From Acetobacteraceae bacterium (lineage in GTDB: Bacteria; Pseudomonadota; Alphaproteobacteria; Acetobacterales; Acetobacteraceae), in assembly GCA_027311485.1 (NCBI GenBank), contig DAICYU010000350.1, forward strand, positions 1-5,037: DNA of 5,037 nt, written 5' to 3'. Shown here piece after piece: positions 1-5,037 of this stretch; within the stretch, counting starts at the first letter, position 1; every line of letters begins with the position of its first letter. Below the pieces are notes generated by a model. That model saw only the letters and a list, made by a program, of their open reading frames with translations, had not been told where the DNA came from and searched no databases. Made by a program: the position numbers and the translations under genes.

Positions 1-2
1 TT

Positions 3-21
3 TGTTCATGTTTATTGAACA
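3..21. promoter_or_regulatory. Perfect 6-bp inverted repeat, possible operator upstream of ilvB
   Basis: TGTTCA (3-8) and TGAACA (16-21) are exact reverse complements around a 7-nt AT-rich centre. This AT-rich patch stands out in a GC-rich window and lies about 70 nt before the ilvB start. Such a dyad could be a repressor or activator site, or a remnant of structure after an upstream gene. It does not match the alphaproteobacterial LexA box, which is a direct repeat of GTTC. The regulator is unknown, and the window edge hides the rest of the promoter region. Confidence 0.3.
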
Positions 22-27
22 GGCTGG

Positions 28-56
28 TTGACCCGGGGCGCTGCGGGTCTTAGGTG
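28..56 (+). promoter_or_regulatory. Weak promoter-like element and 6-bp hairpin in the ilvB leader
   Basis: TTGACC (28-33) matches the -35 consensus at five of six bases. The hexamer 17 nt further on (51-56, TAGGTG) is a poor -10. The same stretch holds a small dyad, GACCCG (30-35) with CGGGTC (44-49), loop 8 nt. The dyad is not followed by a U-run, so it is not a normal intrinsic terminator or attenuator. The main promoter may instead lie left of the window. Confidence 0.2.
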
Positions 57-76
57 TGCGGTCGTTTTGCAGGAAC

Positions 77-81
77 AGGAG
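77..81 (+). promoter_or_regulatory. Ribosome binding site that selects the ilvB start
   Basis: AGGAG at 77-81 sits 8 nt before the ATG at 90, a near-ideal spacing. An in-frame GTG at 54 would add 12 residues rich in Gly, Ala and Arg and has no comparable site before it. The ATG at 90 is therefore preferred. Confidence 0.75.
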
Positions 82-89
82 CCGGGCTT

Positions 90-1868
90 ATGTCGGCGGA
101 ATTGACCCAGTCTGGAGCAGAAATCTTACTTCGCGCGCTCAAGGATCAGGGCGTAGAGGTCATTTTCGGTTATCCCGGCGGTGCCGTATTGCCCATCTAT
201 GATGCTCTATTCAATCAGAACGCGATTCGGCACATCCTGGTCCGGCATGAGCAGGCGGCTGTACACGCGGCCGAGGGCTATGCGCGATCAACCGGCAAGG
301 TGGGCGTGGTGTTGGTAACCTCGGGCCCCGGCGCGACGAACGCCGTGACCGGGCTGGTGGACGCGCTGATGGACAGTATCCCGGTGGTGTGTCTGACCGG
401 GCAGGTGCCGACACATTTGATCGGCAATGACGCATTCCAGGAAGCCGACACTACCGGTATCACCCGACCGGCGACGAAGCACAATTACCTCGTCAAGAGA
501 TCGGAAGACCTGGCGCGCGTCGTGCATGAGGCCTTCTATGTGGCACGCAGCGGCCGCCCAGGGCCGGTGGTGATCGATCTGCCGAAGGATATCGTCATCA
601 ACAAGGCTCCTTACGTGGAGCCGGTGGGGCGTCACGCCACCTATCGCCCGCGCACCGAGCCGGACCGCGGTGCCATCGCACAGGCGGTGGCATTGCTGAA
701 GTCGGCGAAGCGACCGGTCATCTATACCGGCGGCGGCGTGATCAACGCGGGTCCGCAAGCGTCGGACCTGTTGACCCGGTTTGCCCGCCTGGCCGGTTTT
801 CCGCTGACCAGCACGCTGATGGGCCTGGGTGCCTATCCGGCCAGCGACCCGCAGTTCCTGGGCATGCTGGGCATGCACGGCACGTATGAGGCGAACCTGG
901 CGATGCATGGCTGCGACGTCATGCTGGCGGTGGGCGCCCGGTTCGATGACCGGGTGACCGGCCGGCTGAATGCGTTCAGCCAGGGATCGCGCAAGATCCA
1001 CATCGATATCGACAGCTCCTCGATCAACAAAAACGTGCCGGTGGAAGTGCCGATCATCGCTGATGCCGGCAAGGCTCTTGCTGCGCTGCTGGAGGCGTGG
1101 GAGGCAGACCGGACTCCGACGGACACGCAGGCGCTCACCGCCTGGTGGCGGCAGATCGATGGCTGGCGTGAAAAGCAGTGCCTGAAGTTCACCCAGGACC
1201 GCAATCCATCCGGCATCATCAAGCCGCAATACGCGATACAGCGGCTGTATGAGATCGCCCGGTCGCGTGGGAAGGAAACCTTCATCACCACCGAGGTCGG
1301 CCAGCATCAGATGTGGGCCGCACAGCACTTCAAATTTGAAAAGCCGAATCGGTGGATGACATCGGGCGGCCTCGGCACCATGGGTTATGGTTTGCCGGCC
1401 GCCATGGGCGTGCAGATCGCGCACCCCGACGCGCTGGTGGTGGACATCGCCGGCGAAGCGTCGATCCTGATGAACATTCAGGAGATGGGCACGCTGGCGC
1501 AGTATCGCCTGCCCGTGAAGGTATTCATCCTCAACAACCAATACATGGGCATGGTGCGCCAGTGGCAGGAATTGCTGCATGGCGGCCGGTATTCCGAGAC
1601 GTACTCGTCCGCCCTGCCCGACTTCGTCAAGCTGGCCGACTCGTTCCACGCCACGGGCATGCGGGCGCAGACGGTCGGAGAGCTGGACGACGTCATCAAC
1701 GCAATGCTGGACTGCCCAACCGCGGTGATCGCCGATATCGCCGTTGATCAGAATGAAAACTGCTTCCCGATGATCCCGAGCGGCGCCGCCCATAATGAGA
1801 TGCTGCTTGGGCCGGAACATGAGGCTTCTGGCGCCGGCATAACCGATGAGGGCCTGGTATTGGTCTGA
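90..1868 (+). CDS. ilvB: Acetolactate (acetohydroxyacid) synthase large, catalytic subunit
   Basis: This is the catalytic subunit of acetohydroxyacid synthase. It joins two pyruvates to acetolactate, or pyruvate and 2-ketobutyrate to acetohydroxybutyrate, using thiamine diphosphate (ThDP), FAD and Mg2+ in the cytoplasm. From the ATG at 90 the protein is 592 residues, normal for the family. The N-terminal ThDP-binding (Pyr) domain has YPGGA (28-32) and the catalytic Glu54 in RHEQAA. The central FAD domain includes GARFDDRVTG (282-291). The C-terminal PP domain carries the cofactor motif from GEAS (455-458) to NN (482-483), where GEA replaces the common GDG; I recall this as usual in related alphaproteobacteria. 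MGMVRQWQE follows. Residues equivalent to known herbicide sites look wild type: Ala32, Pro107, Ala115, Asp287, Trp492 and Ser564. It heads the ilv cluster, with its partner ilvN next. ilvI is an equally fair name. Confidence 0.97.
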   Translation: MSAELTQSGAEILLRALKDQGVEVIFGYPGGAVLPIYDALFNQNAIRHILVRHEQAAVHAAEGYARSTGKVGVVLVTSGPGATNAVTGLVDALMDSIPVVCLTGQVPTHLIGNDAFQEADTTGITRPATKHNYLVKRSEDLARVVHEAFYVARSGRPGPVVIDLPKDIVINKAPYVEPVGRHATYRPRTEPDRGAIAQAVALLKSAKRPVIYTGGGVINAGPQASDLLTRFARLAGFPLTSTLMGLGAYPASDPQFLGMLGMHGTYEANLAMHGCDVMLAVGARFDDRVTGRLNAFSQGSRKIHIDIDSSSINKNVPVEVPIIADAGKALAALLEAWEADRTPTDTQALTAWWRQIDGWREKQCLKFTQDRNPSGIIKPQYAIQRLYEIARSRGKETFITTEVGQHQMWAAQHFKFEKPNRWMTSGGLGTMGYGLPAAMGVQIAHPDALVVDIAGEASILMNIQEMGTLAQYRLPVKVFILNNQYMGMVRQWQELLHGGRYSETYSSALPDFVKLADSFHATGMRAQTVGELDDVINAMLDCPTAVIADIAVDQNENCFPMIPSGAAHNEMLLGPEHEASGAGITDEGLVLV

Positions 1869-1904
1869 ACCGGGCTGACAGGTGCGAGCCTTCTGTCCTG
1901 GTTC
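1867..1904 (+). repeat. Stem-loop at the ilvB stop codon
   Basis: GAACC (1867-1871) pairs with GGTTC (1900-1904), and GACAG (1877-1881) pairs with CTGTC (1893-1897), giving a two-part stem with an internal loop. It begins within the ilvB stop codon and has no U-run after it. A role in 3'-end protection or partial termination is possible but unproven. Confidence 0.35.
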
Positions 1905-2114
1905 GTGACGGCGGATATCCACGACGCGCGATCGCTGGATCGCTGAAGTCGGGGATGTCAGGTTCGCGCTGGCCAGGACGGACAATTTGCACCGTCCATG
2001 GCGGCAGGCAGGAACAGGCGCACCATATTGCCGCCGGCCCTTGCCTAACCGCCCTGCCCCGGGCATGACCGTCTGACCGATAATTCCGCTTTTTTGCCGC
2101 TGGTTGATCCTCCA
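1869..2114 (+). other. Long structured spacer between ilvB and ilvN, no gene seen
   Basis: These 246 nt separate two subunits that are often only a few bases apart. I find no convincing coding sequence: the best short frame (1955-2068, 37 codons) has an unremarkable product. The spacer holds three inverted repeats (1867-1904, 1972-2002 and 2055-2065) and a tandem 8-mer, ATCGCTGG/ATCGCTGA (1931-1946). A GATAAT (2079-2084) resembles a -10 box but has no -35 at the right distance. A T6 run (2090-2095) has no stem directly before it. The spacer may be an attenuator, an mRNA-processing or stability element, or non-functional sequence. Confidence 0.5.
1972..2002 (+). repeat. Hairpin in the ilvB-ilvN spacer
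   Basis: GGACGG (1976-1981) and CCGTCC (1992-1997) are exact reverse complements with a 10-nt A/T-richer loop (1982-1991). A small internal loop then leads to further pairing of GCC (1972-1974) with GGC (2000-2002). The total is about 9 bp. The shape resembles a REP-type or RNA structural element, but no second copy occurs in this window. Confidence 0.4.
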
Positions 2115-2633
2115 ATGTCCTCCCAAGCCGACACAACGCTGCGTAGTGCAACAATTTCGGTGCTTGTCGACAATGAATCGGGTGTGCTGGCCCGCGTCAT
2201 CGGTCTGTTCTCGGGCCGCGGCTACAACATCGACAGCCTGACCGTTGCGCCTGTCGATGCCGCTGGCCTGCACAGCCGGATCAATATCGTTACCTCGGGA
2301 ACTCCCATGGTGATCGAGCAGATCAAGGCCCAGCTCGACCGCCTGGTACCGGTGCACCGCGTGGCGGACCTGACGATGGACGGCCCGCATGTCGCCCGTG
2401 AACTGGCATTGGTTAAAGTGATCAGCACCGGTGAGCAGCGAGTGGAAGCGCAGCGAATCGCCGACACATTTCGCGCCCGGGTCGTTGATACGACGCTCGG
2501 CAGCTTTGTCTTCGAACTGACCGGTGCCACCGAGAAGATCGACGCCTTCATTGAACTCATGCGAGACCTGGGTCTGGCCGAGGTCTCACGCTCTGGCATC
2601 GCCGCCCTGGCCCGCGGCGCACGCGTTATCTGA
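2115..2633 (+). CDS. ilvN: Acetolactate synthase small, regulatory subunit
   Basis: This regulatory subunit of acetohydroxyacid synthase stimulates IlvB and confers feedback inhibition by valine. The protein is 172 residues, normal for the longer IlvN/IlvH type. Residues about 11-85 form an ACT domain with the signature NESGVLARVIGLFSGRGYN (20-38). Asn20, Gly23 and Asn38 match the E. coli IlvH valine-site residues Asn11, Gly14 and Asn29, so valine control is probably intact. Residues about 96-170 are the C-terminal ALS_ss domain (ELALVKV at 96-102, FVFELTG at 131-137). I chose the ATG at 2115 over the in-frame TTG at 2094 because nine residues before the conserved ACT strand are enough. No Shine-Dalgarno sequence precedes either start. 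ilvC follows after 26 nt. Confidence 0.96.
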   Translation: MSSQADTTLRSATISVLVDNESGVLARVIGLFSGRGYNIDSLTVAPVDAAGLHSRINIVTSGTPMVIEQIKAQLDRLVPVHRVADLTMDGPHVARELALVKVISTGEQRVEAQRIADTFRARVVDTTLGSFVFELTGATEKIDAFIELMRDLGLAEVSRSGIAALARGARVI

Positions 2634-2643
2634 AACATCGAAA

Positions 2644-2650
2644 AGGGAAA
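2644..2650 (+). promoter_or_regulatory. Ribosome binding site for ilvC
   Basis: The purine-rich AGGGAAA lies about 9-11 nt before the ATG at 2660, within the short ilvN-ilvC gap. No terminator or promoter is visible in the gap, which supports co-transcription of ilvN and ilvC. Confidence 0.6.
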
Positions 2651-2659
2651 CAGCACACC

Positions 2660-3679
2660 ATGCGCGTTTATTACGATCGGGATGCCGACGTGAACCTGAT
2701 CAAGGGCAAGAACGTCGCCATCATCGGCTACGGCAGCCAGGGCCACGCTCACGCAAACAATCTGAAGGACAGCGGCGTCAAAAACCTCGCTATCGGCCTG
2801 CGGGCGAACTCCGCCGGTGTGGCGAAGGCGGAAGCCGCTGGCCTGAAGGTCATGGACCCGGCCGATTGCGCCAAATGGGCCGATGTCGTCATGGTCCTGA
2901 CGCCCGACGAAGGCCAGGGCGACCTGTATCGTGAGAAGTTGCACGCCAACATGAAGCCCGGCGCTGCGCTGGCCTTCGCGCACGGTCTCAACGTCCACTT
3001 CAATCTGCTCGATCCGCGCCCGGACATCGACGTGTTCATGATCGCGCCGAAGGGCCCCGGCCATACGGTGCGCAGTGAATACCAGCGCGGCGGCGGCGTC
3101 CCGTGCCTGGTCGCGGTGGCGCAGAACCCGTCCGGCAACGCGCTGGAAGTCGCCCTGTCCTATGCCAGCGCCATCGGCGGCGGCCGTGCCGGCATCATCG
3201 AGACGACATTCAAGGAGGAATGCGAAACAGACCTGTTCGGGGAACAGGTGGTGCTGTGCGGCGGCTTGGTTGAGCTGATCAAGGGCGGCTACGAAACGCT
3301 GGTGGAAGCCGGCTATGCCCCCGAGATGGCCTATTTTGAGTGCCTGCATGAAGTGAAGCTGATCGTCGACCTGATCTATGAAGGCGGCATCGCCAACATG
3401 AACTACTCGATCAGCAACACGGCCGAATATGGTGAGTACGTGTCCGGCCCGCGCATCATCACCGATGCCACCAAGGCTGAGATGAAGCGCGTTCTGGCGG
3501 ATATCCAGTCTGGCCGCTTCGCCCGTGACTGGATGCTGGAGAACAAGGTCAACCAGTCCAGCTTCAAGGCAACCCGCCGCCGCCTTTCGGAACACCCGAT
3601 CGAGCAGGTTGGCGAAAAGCTGCGCGCCATGATGCCGTGGATTTCGAAGAACGCGCTGGTGGACAAGACCAAGAACTGA
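2660..3679 (+). CDS. ilvC: Ketol-acid reductoisomerase, class I
   Basis: This enzyme converts acetolactate or acetohydroxybutyrate to the dihydroxy acids of valine, leucine and isoleucine synthesis, by a Mg2+-dependent alkyl shift followed by NAD(P)H reduction. The protein is 339 residues, the class I (short) length. The N-terminal Rossmann domain has GYGSQGHAHANNL (23-35). The C-terminal knotted domain carries the metal and active-site residues: His108, Lys131 (PKGPGH), Asp191 and Glu195 (ETDLFGE), Glu227 and Glu231 (ECLHE), and Ser252 (SISNT). All sit one position on from the Pseudomonas aeruginosa numbering I recall. The cofactor loop reads RANSAGV (48-54). Arg48 and Ser51 match two phosphate contacts, but the third, usually Thr or Ser, is Gly53, and position 50 is Asn instead of Gly. 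NADPH preference is therefore less certain than usual. corA starts 10 nt after the stop. Confidence 0.98.
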   Translation: MRVYYDRDADVNLIKGKNVAIIGYGSQGHAHANNLKDSGVKNLAIGLRANSAGVAKAEAAGLKVMDPADCAKWADVVMVLTPDEGQGDLYREKLHANMKPGAALAFAHGLNVHFNLLDPRPDIDVFMIAPKGPGHTVRSEYQRGGGVPCLVAVAQNPSGNALEVALSYASAIGGGRAGIIETTFKEECETDLFGEQVVLCGGLVELIKGGYETLVEAGYAPEMAYFECLHEVKLIVDLIYEGGIANMNYSISNTAEYGEYVSGPRIITDATKAEMKRVLADIQSGRFARDWMLENKVNQSSFKATRRRLSEHPIEQVGEKLRAMMPWISKNALVDKTKN

Positions 3680-3689
3680 AGACCACCGG

Positions 3690-4670
3690 TTGCTGAACGC
3701 CTATTTTTGTCACGATGGCCGGCTGCGACGAAGTGCGCAGCCGGTTTCGGGCGAAACCTTGCGCGCAAGTGTGTGGATCGATCTGGTGCGACCCGACCCG
3801 GTCGAAATCGAACAGGTCGCGCGCGCAACGCAGTTGCATGTTCCAACTGAGGCCGAGGTCAGCGAAATCGAATCGTCCAGCCGGCTCGTGACCCGGCAAG
3901 GCGTGCTTTACCTCAGTCTGCCGCTGATCAACCGGTCCGATGGACCGCACACCACCTCGGCGGGCTTTGTGCTGTCGCGGACGCACCTGATGACGGTCCG
4001 CTTCCATGACAGCCGGTTGTTTGACGGCTTCGCCGATCAGGTGCCGCACGGCGAAATTCCGCAGGAAACCGCGGCACATGTTCTGGTGAGCCTGTTGGAA
4101 GCTATTGTGGATCGTCAGGCCGACGTGCTGGAGCAGGTGCGCGCGGACCTTGATACAATGTCGAACCGCATCTTCGCGATGGGTACTCGTGCCAGCAGCG
4201 GCCGCAAACAGGAAGACGCGGCACTGCGGGCCGCTCTGGGCGAGATTGGGAGGATTGGCGATCTGCTGTCCCATGTACGAGATACCCAAATGGGGATCGC
4301 ACGCCTGGTGCCCTATGTGCAGTCGGTCGCGCGTAGCTGGCTGCCGGCCGATCTGGCACCGCGGCTGGACACGTTGTCGCAGGACATCGCCTCAATCGGT
4401 TCGTTCGACATTTATGTCAGCGAAAAACTTCAGTTCCTGCTGGACGCGACGCTCGGCTTTATCAATATCGCCCAGAACAACGTGATGAAAGTCCTGACTG
4501 TAGCGTCGGTCGTTGGCATACCGCCTGTGCTCGTTGCCGGAATCTATGGCATGAACTTCAAGTATATGCCGGAACTGGGATGGACCTGGGGCTATGCGTT
4601 CGGCTGGGCCATGATCATCCTGACCGCGTTGATCCCGCTGGCGGTGTTCCGCTGGCGCAAATGGATATGA
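3690..4670 (+). CDS. corA: CorA-family divalent cation (Mg2+) transporter
   Basis: This inner-membrane channel of the CorA family usually carries Mg2+ and sometimes Co2+, Ni2+ or Zn2+. The protein is 326 residues, typical for the family. Residues 1-260 form the cytoplasmic funnel, whose long helical part (about 125-255) precedes the membrane. TM1 spans roughly 264-286 and ends in the signature YGMN (286-289). A short periplasmic loop with MPELGW (293-298) leads to TM2 (about 299-320) and a basic tail, RWRKWI. No upstream ATG exists. The TTG at 3690 gives the family-like start MLNAYF and lies 10 nt after the ilvC stop, with only a weak GAAG (3678-3681) as binding site, so translation is probably coupled to ilvC. 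The family assignment is firm, but the ion carried is not shown by sequence. Confidence 0.93.
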   Translation: MLNAYFCHDGRLRRSAQPVSGETLRASVWIDLVRPDPVEIEQVARATQLHVPTEAEVSEIESSSRLVTRQGVLYLSLPLINRSDGPHTTSAGFVLSRTHLMTVRFHDSRLFDGFADQVPHGEIPQETAAHVLVSLLEAIVDRQADVLEQVRADLDTMSNRIFAMGTRASSGRKQEDAALRAALGEIGRIGDLLSHVRDTQMGIARLVPYVQSVARSWLPADLAPRLDTLSQDIASIGSFDIYVSEKLQFLLDATLGFINIAQNNVMKVLTVASVVGIPPVLVAGIYGMNFKYMPELGWTWGYAFGWAMIILTALIPLAVFRWRKWI

Positions 4671-4696
4671 CCGCCTGAGTTCTGCGTCGCGGCTGC

Positions 4697-4763
4697 GCCA
4701 ACGGTGCCGTGTTGGCACGGCGATGGCCGCGCCGGTATGTCGCGCCCGGCGCGCGGCCGTGCC
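4697..4763. terminator. GC-rich stem-loops between convergent genes, likely bidirectional terminator
   Basis: The 99-nt gap between corA and the convergent oxidoreductase gene holds a long dyad. GGCACGG (4714-4720) can pair with CCGTGCC (4757-4763), CCGCG (4727-4731) with CGCGG (4752-4756), and CCGG (4732-4735) with CCGG (4746-4749), around a 10-nt loop. A smaller alternative hairpin is GCCAAC (4697-4702) with GTTGGC (4711-4716). No U-run follows on either strand, so this is not a classical intrinsic terminator. Its position just past both stop codons still suits transcription ending or 3'-end protection. Confidence 0.45.
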
Positions 4764-4769
4764 GCGGTT

Positions 4770-5037
4770 CTATTCCAGCGTCAGTATTATTTTGCCGATG
4801 TGCTGGCTCGATTCCATCAGGCGGTGCGCTTCGGCCGCCTTCGCCACCGGGAAGGTGGCGTGAATCACCGGCGGACACCGACCAGCGTCCAGCACGGGCC
4901 AAACTTTTTCCCACAACTCCTGCGCAATGGCTGCCTTCTGCGCCGTGGTGCGCGGCCGCATCGTCGATCCGGTGATCGTCAGTCGGCGCAGCATAACTTG
5001 CAGGAAATCGAACTCCTGCACCTTTGAGCCTTGCAGG
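4770..5037 (-). CDS. NAD(P)H quinone oxidoreductase, PIG3-like MDR family (C-terminal part, cut by window edge)
   Basis: This is the C-terminal 88 residues of a medium-chain dehydrogenase/reductase of the quinone oxidoreductase (QOR) type, closest in wording to the TP53I3/PIG3 group. That group lacks zinc and reduces quinones or related electrophiles with NADPH. The frame is open to the right edge, so the N-terminal ~240 residues of a usual ~325-residue protein, including the nucleotide-binding motif, are not visible. Diagnostic pieces are LRRLTITGSTMRPRT, then WPVLDAGRCPPVIHATFPV, AAEAHRLMESSQHIGKI and the closing ILTLE. A GTG at 5021 is internal, since family-like residues (LQGSK) continue before it. 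The gene converges on corA and is probably unrelated to the ilv genes. The substrate cannot be predicted from this fragment. Confidence 0.9.
   Translation of the reverse strand, partial: LQGSKVQEFDFLQVMLRRLTITGSTMRPRTTAQKAAIAQELWEKVWPVLDAGRCPPVIHATFPVAKAAEAHRLMESSQHIGKIILTLE

Noticed and set aside
3..21. LexA (SOS) box
   Set aside because: The alphaproteobacterial box is a direct GTTC repeat with a 7-nt gap. Here the half-sites are inverted (GTTC-N9-GAAC), and the downstream gene is not an SOS gene.
8..31. A 7-codon leader peptide (MFIEQAG) before ilvB
   Set aside because: It contains only one Ile codon, no visible binding site, and no terminator/antiterminator pair after it.
54..89. GTG at 54 as the ilvB start
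   Set aside because: The added 12 residues are not family-like, and the strong AGGAG at 77-81 is correctly spaced only for the ATG at 90.
1955..2068. A 37-codon frame in the ilvB-ilvN spacer as a leader peptide or small protein
   Set aside because: It has no well-spaced binding site, no run of Ile, Leu or Val codons expected of an ilv attenuator peptide, and no hydrophobic segment.
2090..2095. T6 run as an intrinsic terminator before ilvN
   Set aside because: No stable stem lies immediately upstream of the run, so the basic requirement is missing.
288..2390. A 700-codon open frame on the - strand across ilvB, the spacer and the start of ilvN
   Set aside because: It runs antisense to clearly conserved genes, its product is rich in Arg, His and Gln without any recognisable domain, and such frames are common by-products of GC-biased codon use.
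2222..3595. A 457-codon open frame on the - strand across ilvN and ilvC
   Set aside because: It is antisense to two firmly identified genes, and its product shows no family features. It is best explained as a codon-bias shadow.
1..5037. Mobile elements, CRISPR arrays, tRNA or rRNA genes, toxin-antitoxin or defence genes
   Set aside because: I found no transposase, terminal repeats, regularly spaced repeats, or recognisable RNA gene. Nearly all the sequence is accounted for by five conserved housekeeping-type genes.

Overview
The window reads as a chromosomal, GC-rich piece of an alphaproteobacterium. The closest overall feel is Rhodospirillales/Acetobacteraceae, judged from remembered family sequences: the GEAS variant of the thiamine-diphosphate motif in the acetolactate synthase, the wording of the class I ketol-acid reductoisomerase, and non-ATG starts. 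No database search was possible, so the taxonomic placement is an inference.

Layout. Positions 1-89 are a leader with two small inverted repeats and a good ribosome binding site. Four genes then run on the + strand: acetolactate synthase large subunit (ilvB, 90-1868), its small regulatory subunit (ilvN, 2115-2633), ketol-acid reductoisomerase (ilvC, 2660-3679) and a CorA-family divalent cation transporter (3690-4670). The ilvB-ilvN gap is unusually long for two subunits of one enzyme (246 nt) and contains several inverted repeats but no convincing gene. The ilvN-ilvC gap (26 nt) and ilvC-corA gap (10 nt) are operon-like. A convergent gene on the - strand (4770 to beyond the right edge) is the C-terminal part of a zinc-independent medium-chain quinone oxidoreductase. 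It is separated from corA by 99 nt holding a long GC-rich stem-loop that probably ends transcription.

Function. IlvB and IlvN form acetohydroxyacid synthase, the valine-controlled first common step of isoleucine, valine and leucine synthesis. IlvC then isomerises and reduces its product. Both enzymes need Mg2+, and the gene directly behind ilvC encodes a likely Mg2+ channel. That coupling is suggestive but may be no more than shared transcription.

This is an ordinary biosynthetic locus. I see no mobile element, CRISPR array, RNA gene or defence system, and no clear sign of a new system. The points most worth checking are the structured ilvB-ilvN spacer, a changed NADPH-phosphate contact in IlvC, and the tight ilvC-corA junction.
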